A DNA stretch of 64,000 bases from Muraenolepis orangiensis (GCA_027704905.1 CM051020.1:14303955-14367954); one strand, 5' to 3'; positions 42,501 through 52,716 are shown, numbered from the stretch's first letter. The notes: a model not told the origin generated them from the letters alone. Translations and numbers: made by a program.

Positions 42501-45481
42501 TTCAAGGCGCATCACTAAATGCACATCTCTTGCAAGGACCTGACCTGACAAGCGCACTGGTGGGAGTCTTGACCAGGTTTAGGATGGAGCCCATTGTTCT
42601 GATGTCTGACATTGAGGCCATGTTCCATCAGGTTCGAGTGCCAGAGACAGATGCAGACCTACTTCGATTTCTCTGGTGGCCCAATGGGGACTTCAGTCAA
42701 CAGATGGTGGAATACCGGATGGTGGTCCATTTGTTTGGCGCGACGTCATCACCAAGCTGTGCTAATTTCGCTCTCCGAAAGTGTGCTGAAGATAACAAAC
42801 AGCTCTTTAACCAGAAAGTGTTTGACACCATCATGCACAGTTTCTATGTCGACGACTGCCTGGCTTCAATAGCCTCAGAGGATGAAGCCATAACCCTTTA
42901 CCAGGATTTGGTAAAGCTCTGTGCCAAGGGAGGCTTTCATTTGACGAAGTGGCTGAGTAATAGTCGTCGTGTGCTGGCAGCAATACCGGAGGAGGAAAGA
43001 GCGAAGGACGTTAAAGACCTGGATCTGGACCACGAAATCCTACCAGTTGAGAGGGCACTGGGAGTGCGTTGGTGTGTCCAGTCTGACACCTTTAAGTTCA
43101 GTATAAGCTTTCAGGACAGACCGCTGACACGCAGAGGAATCCTTTCTACTGTCAGCTCTTTCTACAACCCTCTTGGAATCTTGTCCCCTGTGGTTTTCAC
43201 AGCCAAGAGGATCATTCAAGACCTATGCCGGCAGGGGCTAGGATGGGACGATGTCATACCAACATCTGTAGCCCAGGAGTGGGTCAACTGGCTCAAGGAG
43301 TTACACCTGTTGGAGGGCTTCAGCGTTAAACGATGTTTAAAACCGCCCAACTTTGGAGAAGCAACCAGCGCCCAGTTGCATCACTTTGCTGACGCAAGTG
43401 AGGAGGGATACGGTACCGTCACCTACCTGCTGTTGCACAATGACTGTTCTCAGATCCACGTTGCCTTCATAATGGGAAAATCCAGGGTGACACCTTTAAA
43501 GCCTGTGACGATCCCACGTATGGAGTTGATTGCGGCTGTGGTGGCAGCTCGCATGGACACGCTATGGAGGAAGGAGCTGAGACTGCAGCTGCAAGACAGC
43601 GTTTTCTGGTCAGACAGTACATCGGTGCTGAAATACATCAAGAACCAAACATCAAGGTTTCGCATCTTCGTAGCGAACAGAGTCACAGAGATCCTCAAAA
43701 TGTCTGAAGCATCACAGTGGAGATATGTGAGTACCGCACACAACCCTGCAGATCTTGCCTCCAGAGGCATGAGAGCGGAGCTGTTCCTCAAGAATGAGAC
43801 ATGGATATCTGGACCTTCATTTCTCATGCAGGAAGAGGAGACTTGGCCTGTTAACCCAGACAACTTGGGAGAACTTCCACCTGGGGACCCAGAGGTCAAG
43901 GTGTCGGCTGCCGTTGTCTCTGTGGAACAAGAGGAGGATGCTGTGCTGAGACTGATCAACCGCAGCTCATCTTGGAAACGTCTCACGAGAGTGATGGCAT
44001 GGATCTTGAGACTCAGAACCTTACTTTGGAACAACAGGAAGAGGAGAGAAGTCACTGCATGTGATTCTCAGCCAGCATTGAACCTAACCAAACACAAAGA
44101 TGTTCTTGACAAGGAGATTTGCCTCTCATTGGAGGAGATCAAAGGAGCTGAACTGGAGATAATCAAGATCTGTCAAAGAAGAAAGTTCTCTGAAGAGTTA
44201 TCTTGCCTCCAAAAGGGAGAGTGTGTGAAAGGGAACAGTCACATTTACAGACTCAGTCCGATACTGGAAGAAGGTGTGTTGAGAGTCGGAGGCCGACTTA
44301 GTAAGGCTGCCATGCCCGAAGAGTCTAAACATCCAGCCATAATAGCAAAGGATCTCCACATCTCAGACCTCATCTTACGCCAGATACATCGAGAGGTGGG
44401 CCATGGCGGTAGGAACCATATGCTGTCAAGGCTGCGTCAGCAGTACTGGATTCCTGCTGCAGGCGTTGCCATAAGGCAGATCATTTCCAGATGTGTCATC
44501 TGTCGTCGGCTGCACGGAGCTGCAGGTCAGCAACAAATGGCAGACTTGCCTAGTGACAGAGTTTCGACTGGAGAACCTCCGTTCACTTATGTCGGAGTTG
44601 ACTATTTTGGACCATTTGACATCAAGCGTGGCCGGAGTCTTGTGAAAAGATATGGAGTTATCTTCACATGTTTGACAATAAGAGCTGTACACATAGAAGT
44701 TGCCTCATCTTTGGACACAGATTCGTTCATCAATGCTTTAAGGCGCTTCATCGCAAGAAGAGGACAAATCAAAGAGCTGCGTTCTGATAATGGCACTAAT
44801 TTCATTGGTGCAGAGCGTGAGCTGAGAAGAGCTGTTGAAGGATGGAATCTGGAGAAGATCAATGATGTGCTCTCATTGAAAGGAATCAAGTGGACGTTTA
44901 ACCCTCCCACTGGATCACATCACGGCGGAGCATGGGAGAGGTTAATACGTTCCATCAGGAAGATTCTCAATTCCACTTTGAGGACCCAAAGTCTGGATGA
45001 GGAGGGACTCAATACAGTACTCTGTGAGGTGGAGTCAATTCTCAACAGTAGACCTCTCACGAAGGAATCCACAGATCCGAATGACTTGGAGGCTTTAACA
45101 CCTAATCATCTTCTGCTGCTTAAAGTCAAGCCCAGCTTACCACCTGGTCTGTTTCTCAAGGAGGACAACTATGCACGCCGGAGATGGAAGCAGGTGCAAT
45201 ACATTTCGGACCTGTTCTGGAAAAGGTGGATTAAAGAGTATCTGCCACAACTACAGGAACGACAGAAATGGACAAAGATCAAGAGGAACTTTGTCCCCGG
45301 TGACATAGTGATCATAATGGACGATTCTGCACCTCGCAATTCCTGGATCATTGGGAGGATTACAGAGACAATGCCAGACAGGAACGGACTGGTGCGACAG
45401 GTCCGGATCAAGACCCGCACCAGCCTTCTCTGCAGACCCGTGACAAAGATCTGCCTTCTTCATGAGTCGACGGAGTCGTGA
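39575..45481 (+). CDS. BEL/Pao Gag-Pol polyprotein
   Basis: A single 1968-codon ORF. In order: coiled, Lys/Glu-rich N-terminal region (1-100); a DUF1759-type gag region (about 308-455); CCHC-like zinc knuckles (about 544-610, CLFCKKGRHTLESC and CFGCLCTGHISKEC); an aspartic protease of the DUF1758 type with DPGSS (about 675); reverse transcriptase (about 950-1130) with YVDDCLA near 1091; a Peptidase_A17/RNase H region (about 1130-1430, including HHFADASEEGYG); an integrase zinc finger HX..HX..CVIC (about 1606-1645); an integrase core with D in VDYFGPFD (about 1675), D in LRSDNGTNF (about 1735) and E in HHGGAWERL (about 1787); and a C-terminal DUF5641 region. No stop or frameshift, and all the catalytic motifs I can check are present. 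The start is the first ATG of the ORF, after the leader. Confidence 0.95.
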   Translation: MSGTSVGSDVGKQDMGKRKVILTEKALANKIESIQKERKRKVDEIKTVISSMKELMKDAKHVSAVKGKLDGLMKLSHTSNELHASLMPLIPHDEQEKQTGWFSKIIKRKDDFIEDVNAWFSVTRLRGSPSRPLLVANRSNESPLLHEAAEEENGGVENVEVTGPQSHNVQDDIQPDDSISNYSSQNHGSQKLDGMEAYFESGLNFNAETFVRQNVGDAGRGQPAEFGGTRPKQRQCDGNKHLQKTSAPTQAQSTVPKATGAPLSLHRHTQSASGNISSEQDTMMSIMQKQNDITSMLVHQQCIASLPKRDIQLFDGDPLHYHAFMQSFEQTIELRTDDAVDLLHYLEQYTRGQPKQLVRSCQHMTDGIGYATAKALLQEHFGNEHVIASAYMDKIFAWPAIKSEDGKALQAYSLFLRGCHNAMKDVYNLSDLNTSANMVSVIKKLPYKLRDKWRAKACDIQEKHRKRAMFADIVTFIEREVRITTDPVFGDIQDAPVIGAFKESGRAKPVPRPKARGSSFATTFTTVERDAHWENRVKGGPEKTCLFCKKGRHTLESCFLLEKKAHSEKMEFLKKNGVCFGCLCTGHISKECRKRLSCKTCGSRHPSLLHIHSKENGDPEKGRSNSDRAVDSALVEVQTGGLTGAGEQDCKLAIVPVKVKSSKGQRSVETYAFLDPGSSASFCTMGLMDKLGLSGRRTRILLRTMGQEKVVDSCIATDLEVAGLDSDWYCEMPKIFTQHQMPVNRGNIPRQQDLERWPHLKPVYLPQIDADVEMLIGLNVPRALEPLEVIRSVDGGPYAVKTMLGWTVNGPLGGEGSDDPVTQSAVSINRISAVTLDELWNQQFKTDFPENSQDELQGLSREDSKFLEMANETVELVDGHYVVGLPLKDKSITMPNNRKVAEQRTLNLKGRFGRDAAFQKDYTTFMDNLISSGYAERVPATSQERCDGKVWYIPHHGVYHPKKGKIRIVFDCAASFQGASLNAHLLQGPDLTSALVGVLTRFRMEPIVLMSDIEAMFHQVRVPETDADLLRFLWWPNGDFSQQMVEYRMVVHLFGATSSPSCANFALRKCAEDNKQLFNQKVFDTIMHSFYVDDCLASIASEDEAITLYQDLVKLCAKGGFHLTKWLSNSRRVLAAIPEEERAKDVKDLDLDHEILPVERALGVRWCVQSDTFKFSISFQDRPLTRRGILSTVSSFYNPLGILSPVVFTAKRIIQDLCRQGLGWDDVIPTSVAQEWVNWLKELHLLEGFSVKRCLKPPNFGEATSAQLHHFADASEEGYGTVTYLLLHNDCSQIHVAFIMGKSRVTPLKPVTIPRMELIAAVVAARMDTLWRKELRLQLQDSVFWSDSTSVLKYIKNQTSRFRIFVANRVTEILKMSEASQWRYVSTAHNPADLASRGMRAELFLKNETWISGPSFLMQEEETWPVNPDNLGELPPGDPEVKVSAAVVSVEQEEDAVLRLINRSSSWKRLTRVMAWILRLRTLLWNNRKRREVTACDSQPALNLTKHKDVLDKEICLSLEEIKGAELEIIKICQRRKFSEELSCLQKGECVKGNSHIYRLSPILEEGVLRVGGRLSKAAMPEESKHPAIIAKDLHISDLILRQIHREVGHGGRNHMLSRLRQQYWIPAAGVAIRQIISRCVICRRLHGAAGQQQMADLPSDRVSTGEPPFTYVGVDYFGPFDIKRGRSLVKRYGVIFTCLTIRAVHIEVASSLDTDSFINALRRFIARRGQIKELRSDNGTNFIGAERELRRAVEGWNLEKINDVLSLKGIKWTFNPPTGSHHGGAWERLIRSIRKILNSTLRTQSLDEEGLNTVLCEVESILNSRPLTKESTDPNDLEALTPNHLLLLKVKPSLPPGLFLKEDNYARRRWKQVQYISDLFWKRWIKEYLPQLQERQKWTKIKRNFVPGDIVIIMDDSAPRNSWIIGRITETMPDRNGLVRQVRIKTRTSLLCRPVTKICLLHESTES

Positions 45482-45779
45482 AGGCTTCCCTTCTTTTCCA
45501 TGGATTTGGATTATATTGACTTTTGCCTGACATGACCTTTTTTCGTGACTTTGGATTGACTTTACTTTGGGGCGGGTTCGGTTCAAGAAGGATGAAGACC
45601 TGCAATGGCCATATGAACTATGAACTCTCTCCTTGCGCACAAAAAATCGCAAAAAAAAGACAAAATGTGAAAAATAGAAAAAAAAAAAATAATTGTAATT
45701 GTATTGTTTTTCTATTATGAATTTATGCGTTGGTAATTATTACTACTGTGTAATAACATGTAATAATTAGGGGCCGGAA

Positions 45780-46147
45780 TGTTGGTGACAGGTATAGGCA
45801 GACTGACAGGTCACGTGGTGTTGGGGCTACGTCAGTCAGGATCAGTGGTAAAAGTCAGCTGTTCACGCGCGGGTTTTTCTGGAATAAAATGTTTGAGATG
45901 AGAGGGGGTGGACGGGGGAAGTCCAACTTTGCTGACCGCACAATCTATTAACATTTAACGCACTTTAGCACCGATCACTTTAGGACTATGCTACTATGGA
46001 ACGTTTTTAACTTATCTCTAATAAAACCAACAAAACGCAGTACCCATTTTTAAGTGATTATTTGAACAAGCAGCGCGTCTGGCAAAAACAGATTTTCCCG
46101 ATCTAGCCTCTCGGTGACTAAATAAGTGGTTCGATAGTCGCCATACA
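45780..46147 (+). repeat. BEL/Pao 3' LTR
   Basis: 368 bp, one mismatch to the 5' LTR, followed by taaat (46148-46152). Confidence 0.95.
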
Positions 46148-46833
46148 TAAATCATTGTTTTGTGCGTGCTGTTCTCCCCCCTTGTTTGTCATTGACGTCA
46201 CTCTCATAGAAATCTGGTACCTATGCGCCATTCAATTGTAGCCTAGTTGAACCTTATTTGTAAAGCCTGTACTGCTCTGCTCTCAGTTCGCGTCTTGCTG
46301 TCTGAGGAGAGGTACGTTTTTGTTGTCCCGGTTATAGTTTTACATTTATTTTTATTGTGGACGATGTAAACGTAAAGTAAAGGGGATAAGAAATGTTGGT
46401 CTTGCTGTATAAACATGCAGCTTGTGTCATTTGTATGTAAACGGTGTGGATTGGGGTTTTGTAAGTTTATCGTGGACACGTGCACATTATTTGTCACAAC
46501 AAAATACAGAATACTTTATGATGAAATGCTTGTTTCTGTATGAGCCCCTGAGATTGTGCTACATACAGTAAAAATAAAGTAAGTAAAAAAAGAAATTAAG
46601 CAGTAAGTAAAGGAATGTTCAGTCAATATACATATATACAATACAGAGTAGAATGAGTAACAGTGAGGTTTATATTTATATTATGTATCGTTTTTTATTT
46701 TTATTTCTTTAATTCGCCCTCTCGGTCGTTTACATGGAGAAATGGAAAATCCGGTATTGCACAGCAGATATGATTTAAAAAAAATTATTTACCCCTGCGC
46801 CCCTCCTACTTCGGATGTCACCGGCCGCCACTG

Positions 46834-47087
46834 CTGCAAACATACTAAACATTGTGGTTTACCCCTGAATTCAGTGAAAAGATATTCTGTCTCCCACTTT
46901 TCTTGAAAAACACAATTTTCATCAGGCACCTTCCTCTTGCTCATGTTGACAGCTAACTTACATCCACAGAGGGCTGTGCTCATCTTTCGTGGTATTTGGC
47001 GCGTTCGCTGCCCAACAAAATCATGTGTGCAGCTCGCGACGTAACTAGGAGTCTAGTGGACTGTATCAGTACTACAAGTAAAACATT
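46834..47087 (-). pseudogene. hAT-A N-terminal remnant, part right of the MITE (copy 3)
   Basis: Contains the start MSKRKVPDENCVF through GKPQCLVCLQ, then the MITE. Beyond 47087 about 370 bp present behind gene copies 1 and 2 are deleted. Confidence 0.72.
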
Positions 47088-47412
47088 TTTGACGTTTGTC
47101 ACAAGTTTGGTCTCAAAGACTAAATGTGTCGTTAAATGCACCGTAGCTTTAAGCAATCCTCGAGCCAGCGTGAATGCATACGGACTGCAAGATCAAATCG
47201 ACCATTTCCACAGGTCAATTGTGTCACAATCCACAATAGTGCTTCAAAGAAAGTACTTTAAAAGGCGTTCGGGTTGTAGGTTGAACATAACATTCAGAAT
47301 AATAAAGATGGGTGGCCACCTGCAGAGGCTGGGGCTTCTGGGAAAGGGCAGGTGATTTAAAGTGCTTTAATTTAAGCTATTGAACTTGTATGCACTTTTA
47401 ACAAGATCGCTT

Positions 47413-47672
47413 GCGGCAGTCTAGCTCAGGAGGTAGAGCGGTCGCCTCACAACCAGAAGGTTGCTGGTTCGATCCCCGGCTCCTCCGAGCAAAAACTGTC
47501 GAGGTGTCCTTGAGGAAGACCCTAACCCTAACTGCTCCCCAGGCGCTGTATGAATAGCTGCCCACTGCTCCTAATACTAGGATGGGTTAAATGCAGAGTT
47601 TCACTGTATGTCTTCATGTATGTGACCAATAAAGAGGATTCAATCCTCACGATTTGTTGTTTGTTGTTTGTT
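47413..47672 (+). mobile_element. tRNA-derived SINE behind B3GNT3-like copy 3
   Basis: Head gcggcagtctagctcaggag with A box, cgcctcac (Val-CAC-like anticodon region) and B box ggttcgatcccc. The body has gaggtgtccttgaggaagac and the tail gaccaataaagaggattcaa, then (ttgtttg)n. Inserted into atcgcttgta, which is uninterrupted behind copies 1 and 2. Not a working tRNA gene: the ends do not pair. Confidence 0.88.
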
Positions 47673-47896
47673 GTACCCCGTGTGGCGACAGGGTTTCAGA
47701 AAATAATTTTCCCCATTGGATTAACAAAGTATATCATAATTAGTAGTACCAATACGAGAGACATGCAAGCACCCACACACTCACAGAGACAGAGACAGAG
47801 AGACACACACACCAAGAATAAATGAACGCACACCACACAGAATCATCTCCATCACCGTTTTGTCGTTATCGCGTGGGCTGGCCGCCAAGGCCCGTC

Positions 47897-49042
47897 TCAA
47901 GGCGAGTTGGACCAACACCTCAGTCCGGGGTCATGGACTTGGTCCCACAACACGTACAGCTGCTGGGGCATAAAGCGGTGCACCATCAGAACGTCCTTGT
48001 AGTAGCACGGGTCATGAGCGTCCACTTTGGACGAAGGTATGCGCAGCCCACCGGGATTCACGCCCATGTGGCCGGAGGGTCTGAGCCCCGCCTGGGCCAG
48101 GCACATGCCCATGTAGGCGTCATCGATGGGATGCAAGGGGACGGACCGGGACATGTTGCGCAGCACTCTAGCGGTGTGGCCGGACAGCAGGTAGCCTCCG
48201 CCGCTGCAGTACGCTGGGTAGGAGTCCGACTCCTGCACCTGAACGGGAACAAAGTACTTGTTTAGCTCGCGGATGGGCCCCGTCCCCTCCATCAGGCTGC
48301 CCACGAAGAGGTGCTTGTCCCCGCCAGGCTCTCCGTGGACGTCCTGGAGGTACTCCACCATGTTGTCCGTGTGGGCGAAGATGTCGTCGTCGCCATTGAG
48401 CAGGAAGCGCACGCGGGGACAGCGGTCGTCCAGCCACTCCAGGAAGAGCACCTGTTTCAGGGTCAGGTTAATGAAGGACTCCTGGAAGTCCCACTGGAGG
48501 ACGTCGCCGTGCTGCCGGTGCTCCACCTCCAGGAGCTTGTTCATCCGACGCTTCTCCAAGCCGGCGCCCGTCGTGCCCGAGATGAACACCCTGCGGATCC
48601 AGAGGCCCTTGTGCTGCCGCTCCTTGGCCCAGGTCTCCCGCAGGACCACCCTGCGGTCGAAGTTCTCCGGCTGGGACTTGATGACCAGCAGGAGGAAAAC
48701 GCCCGAGGACTCGGCCTCTCCGCCACACTTGTCGGGGAGGTCTAGCAGCATGGGGAAGTACTTGCAGTGCCGGTAGTACATAAAGCTCTGGAGGCGCTCG
48801 GGGAGGTCCGAGAAGCCGGTGACGTTGACCACGGATGCGTTCTGGTAGCATGGGGGCCCGAGGCGGGGAGGGTGTCTGGAGACAGCGGACTGCCTCTCAC
48901 GACCAAGGATGGCGTCGGGGAGGAGCTGAACATCCTTGGAGGGTGGAGGTGGTGCATGCTGTCTGGTCCAGAGCAGGAAAAGCACCAGGCACAGGTTAAC
49001 CGTGAGAAGGAATTCTATCTTCCTCTTCATCATCCTCATCAT
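47897..49042 (-). CDS. b3gnt3-like: B3GNT3-like beta-1,3-N-acetylglucosaminyltransferase, copy 3
   Basis: 381 codons, start MMRMMKRK. Same type II anchor and GT31 domain as copies 1 and 2, including LLNGDDDIF, YCSGGGYLLS and HPIDDAYMGMC. Two structural differences: an 11-residue Pro-rich insertion (HAPPPPSKDVQ) in the stem just after the anchor, shared with copy 4, and a C-terminus shortened by two residues (WSNSP instead of WSNSTWP) through a small in-frame deletion that also removes the last sequon. Pro97-region ESSGVFLLLVIKSQPENF has Gln where copies 1 and 2 have Pro. It appears functional. Confidence 0.92.
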   Translation of the reverse strand: MMRMMKRKIEFLLTVNLCLVLFLLWTRQHAPPPPSKDVQLLPDAILGRERQSAVSRHPPRLGPPCYQNASVVNVTGFSDLPERLQSFMYYRHCKYFPMLLDLPDKCGGEAESSGVFLLLVIKSQPENFDRRVVLRETWAKERQHKGLWIRRVFISGTTGAGLEKRRMNKLLEVEHRQHGDVLQWDFQESFINLTLKQVLFLEWLDDRCPRVRFLLNGDDDIFAHTDNMVEYLQDVHGEPGGDKHLFVGSLMEGTGPIRELNKYFVPVQVQESDSYPAYCSGGGYLLSGHTARVLRNMSRSVPLHPIDDAYMGMCLAQAGLRPSGHMGVNPGGLRIPSSKVDAHDPCYYKDVLMVHRFMPQQLYVLWDQVHDPGLRCWSNSP

Positions 49043-49524
49043 CCTTATTACTCTGCAATGGTAAAAACAAGTGGATAACTGTTAGAATATGACTAATAAG
49101 CAGGCTTAAATAATCAACTCACTTTACAGTAGAGAGCAGAGTAAGACACAAAAACATTACAAACACAAGATGATACACAGAATGCTTTAATAGGATGCAG
49201 AAAGTGACGAATAAGGATTTCAAGGATTTATTTGAATATGTTTCAAAAGATGTCACCGAGAATGAAACGCCTTTATTTTAATTATGAATGTTACAATTTC
49301 TCCTACAAATAACGTCATGGATTTTCGAAATATTTGCCATGTTAATATTAGCAGTTTATAAATACTTTGACCCCCACAATCACATACGTAATCGATCACT
49401 TTTAGGGATCTAGATAAATATTCATTGGTGGCAAGAGGGTGTCATGGGAGACTTTATATTTCCTTGGGAAAGCCGCCAAATGAAGATATTTTAACAAACA
49501 ACTTTCATTAGTGTGGCAGGGGGA

Positions 49525-49575
49525 GTAAGCGTTCTATTGGACTTAGCGTTCTATTGGACTTGTTGCAAATGGCAA
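49525..49575. repeat. 17-bp direct repeats and LINE-tail scrap
   Basis: gcgttctattggactta occurs twice here and three times at 56730-56780 in copy 4. It is flanked by a LINE-tail-like caaatggcaaatcaaaatct. Absent ahead of copies 1 and 2. Confidence 0.75.
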
Positions 49576-49654
49576 ATCAAAATCTTGAATCCAAAGCAAG
49601 TCAAAAAGTGTTGCGTTTTCTAAATCTTCAGAAGACCTCCGTCTTTAAATAGAG

Positions 49655-49931
49655 TTGGACCTAGGAGACTTGAGGCCTAGGAGACGAGGAGACCTGGGAC
49701 CGAGGAGACCTGAGACCTAGGATACCTGGGACCTAGGTGACCTGAGACCTGGAACCTGGGGGTCGAGGAGACCAGGGACCTAGGAGACATGGGACCTAGG
49801 AGACCTGGGACTCGAGGACACTTGGGACCTAGAAGACCTGGGACCTAGGGGTCCAGGAGACTTGGGACCTAGGAGACCTGGGACCTAGGAGACCTGGGAC
49901 CTGGGGGTAGACTTTGGACCTAGGAGACTTG
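49655..49931. repeat. CCTAGG-rich minisatellite, copy 3
   Basis: A shortened (about 277 bp) version of 12968-13385, with the same end structure as copy 4. Confidence 0.9.
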
Positions 49932-50097
49932 GCTCAAGTCTCAGGCTGGTGGGATCTTCCCATCCCCAAAAATAAAGTCTCTGACACCAATGTACACACA
50001 CAATGTAGTCGAACATGAAGCCATGCCTGTCAGAGGAAAGCAGTTGATCTGGTTTCTAATGGATCACCAGGTAGGTCTAAAATACGTAGTATTTGCT
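49932..50097. repeat. Truncated upstream block U, copy 3
   Basis: Only the first about 165 bp of block U remain. The sequence jumps from gtagtatttgc to tatacaatg, losing about 1.6 kb relative to copy 4. Both this junction and the one in copy 4 use tgc|tatacaatg. Confidence 0.75.
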
Positions 50098-51442
50098 ATA
50101 CAATGTTATGATATATTTAACACATTTTAAATTCAAAGTTATTCCAATCTACATCCTTCAAAAATGTATATGGATTTCATTTTGAGAAGAAAATATATAC
50201 TTTTTAAGACACTCATGTTTTACAAGATATTGGCCATTTGTAACAAGTACATTGGAATGCTTACTCCCCATTCCCTCCCGCAGTATACATCACCAAAACA
50301 ACACCATGACAAATAAAAATATATACAATACAATAAACCAAAAAAGACCAGCAAAGTGACTGTTAAATTATATTTACATGTGTTGAAAGTGTTTTTTAAA
50401 TATTTTTACAAAAATCTTTAAAAGCATTTTAAAGTGCCAGTAGTGCAGCAGCATCATGAATAAATACAGTGCAGTTAAGGAGAAAGTATAATGTTCAACA
50501 AGGAGCGATGTTTCCTTGACACATTTATTACCGATGTTTCCATCGAAGCCCTCGTCCAAAGCACTCTAGATTTCAGAGAGTGCATATTCCATTTTCATGA
50601 TAGCAAAATGTAAAATAGCGACACCAACTATATACCATGGGCGTATTCCTGGCTTACCTCGAGATAGGACCACCGGGCATGTCGTTGATTCCTCTGTTGA
50701 CACCACATATGTTGCCCAACCTTTGCAGTACTTTTCTTAAAGTACTCAAAAAAAAAAAAAAAATAAAATAAAAAAATGCACAAGTTAGACACACCTTTCA
50801 ATTGGTGTCACTATTGAACAATGTCAGGAGTGGCCTCCTTCATAGGTTGGATGTGAGCCATAACACATGCCAAATTATTTTCGCTGTATGCAAAAGGATT
50901 TTCACTGCACTGTACTTTGGGGTACACTGTACGTTTATCACAATACATTTGAATCTAATCTGCAACAAACGACTTCATCCGTGGACTTTGGTCAGGTTTG
51001 ATTGGGATTGATTAGGTTTAGTAATCATCACAACACACGCCTTCACTGAACAAAGACTGTAACTATGGCTATTTTGGAGTAATTGTGGAGAAGGCATTCC
51101 ATTGTACTTGGTGCATAGGGCAAAAAAAAACATATTGAACCATTTATTGCTAGGAATGTCATCAATAATACATCCTAAAATCCTGAGACTGAAGCAGAAA
51201 TACATGTGACACAAGACTTCAACCATGGACTCTGGTCGTGTTGCAGACGACTTTGATGGTGAAGATTCACTGTGCAATGATATTTCCAGGCTTTGGACCA
51301 GGAGAGACTCGCATAAAAACAATCAAATAAAGGTGGTGGCAGGATGCCCTCATGCTACACAGCGCTGTAGGATTAGGATTTGATATAGAGTTATGATTGC
51401 AATATTTCTCAAATACCTACAATTAAAACAAACTACCAAACC

Positions 51443-51445
<3 letters not shown>
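50098..51445. repeat. Distal block D, copy 3
   Basis: Non-coding repeat of 35153-36485 with the same LINE 3' tail (50222-50480). Confidence 0.7.
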
Positions 51446-51477
<32 letters not shown>

Positions 51478-51898
51478 GGCGGCGCCCGAGCGCCCCCTAT
51501 GGACGAGCCGCCACTGATATATCTATATATATATCTATATATATATATATATATAAGAATATATCTATCTATATATATATCTATATATATATATATAGAT
51601 ATATATATAAGAATATATATATATATCTATATATATATTCTTATATATATATCTATATATCTATAGAGATATAGATATATATAGATATATATATATATAG
51701 ATATATATAAGAATATATATATATATATCTAGATATATAGATATATATATATATATATATAAGAATATATATATATATAAGAATATATATATATCTATAT
51801 ATATATAAGAATATATATATATATATATATATATAAGAATATATATATAAGAATATAAGAATATATATATAAGAATATAAGAATATATATATTCTTAC
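51446..51898. repeat. (TA)n array with an embedded MITE end
   Basis: About 450 bp of (ta)n with regular taagaata interruptions. At 51476-51516 lies ggggcggcgcccgagcgccc followed by ctatggacgagccgccactg, a detached terminal repeat of a hAT-N relative. The matching element body is missing. Confidence 0.9.
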
Positions 51899-51925
51899 AA
51901 TATTGATAAAAATAGAAAAAATACC

Positions 51926-52318
51926 TGTCACAAGGAGTAGTGTTGGTAGGACCCAGAACGCAGACCAACAACACAGTGAATGCGATAACGTGAAGCTTTA
52001 TTAAAGTAAATACAATAGAGAGTGATCGGGGACAGGCCAGGGGTCTGGATACCAGGAAGTCGGAGTAGCGACAGGTACTAGACAGGCGAGTGGTCCGGGA
52101 CGGGCGAGGAGTCTGGATACCAGGAGGTCTGAGTAGCGACACCATCCAGAGAGAATGAAGTAGCAAGTACGACCTAGCCCGGAAGTAACGGGACGCCAGG
52201 GTATATATACCCCCAGGTGAGGTGATTACCATAATCGGCAATTGCCGACAGGTGTGTGGGCACGCCAACAAAGCCCGCGCCTTGGCCACGCCCCCTGTCA
52301 CTCACCGTAACCGTGACA
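51926..52318 (-). mobile_element. Solo LTR (LTR-B), copy 3
   Basis: 393 bp, TGTCACAAGGAG...CCGTAACCGTGACA, bounded by the 5-bp duplication atacc (51921-51925, 52319-52323). A minus-strand AATAAA (agctttattaaag) suggests reverse orientation; ggtatatatacccc is a TATA-like palindrome. Also at 60590-60982 and, broken, at about 37660-37718. Confidence 0.85.
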
Positions 52319-52716
52319 ATACCAATGTAAAAAAAAAAGTCTTTGTACAGTGCACTGTTGACATAATCATAATACACACTATAGAATAAACACATAAGGT
52401 GGTTTATTGCAGACTTGTAAAGCTCTTTATTATTTATTTTTATTTGGATTATTATTATTATTATTATAGGCGACTGTCTTTCTCCCATGTCGCCTGCCTT
52501 CGCGAAACAGGTTTCTTCTTCTTTTCCAGTAAGCAGCAATGAAGAAGAAACCTGTTCATCCTCGGTCCTGGTTCCTCAGGGTGTGATTGTCGATACTGCT
52601 GCCATTGCGCAAACACATCCTTTCATGTTCTTTCTTTTCTCGACAATAACATCCGACCCACCCATGCTGTCTTGACTTGACATTGTGCAGTTCTCAAAAA
52701 TGTTCCACTTCGCCTG
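52319..52716. other. Repeated non-coding block before gene 4
   Basis: Copy of 37704-38123; no gene seen. Confidence 0.45.

Larger units (their letters stand above)
38782..46147 (+). mobile_element. Full-length BEL/Pao LTR retrotransposon
   Basis: 7366 bp with 368-bp LTRs, a 425-base leader, one 1968-codon ORF and a short 3' region. The target duplication taaat lies at 38777-38781 and 46148-46152. Empty target sites exist in the same MITE at 53433-53437 and 63258-63262. A candidate primer-binding stretch is tggattggagccacg at 39179 (30 bases after the LTR, further than usual); the purine-rich aggggccggaa precedes the 3' LTR. There is no envelope gene. It appears complete and recent. Confidence 0.93.
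38616..46833. mobile_element. hAT-type MITE (hAT-N) carrying a BEL/Pao insertion
   Basis: Terminal inverted repeats start CAGTGGCGGC on both sides, followed by a shared ggggcgcagggg a little further in. The 8-bp target duplication ctgcaaac lies at 38608-38615 and 46834-46841. TIR and duplication length fit a non-autonomous hAT. The element proper is about 850-913 bp, non-coding; the rest is the BEL/Pao element at 38782-46147. Confidence 0.87.

Noticed and set aside
46243..46497. 84-codon minus-strand frame repeated at 63353
   Set aside because: It lies inside the non-coding MITE body; conservation reflects recent copies of the MITE.
47413..47490. A tRNA-Val gene
   Set aside because: A- and B-box-like segments and a CAC-like anticodon are present, but the acceptor ends do not pair and the sequence continues into a SINE body and tail.
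47516..47532. Telomere-like ccctaaccctaa
   Set aside because: Only two units inside the SINE body, repeated in the other SINE copy at 54821.
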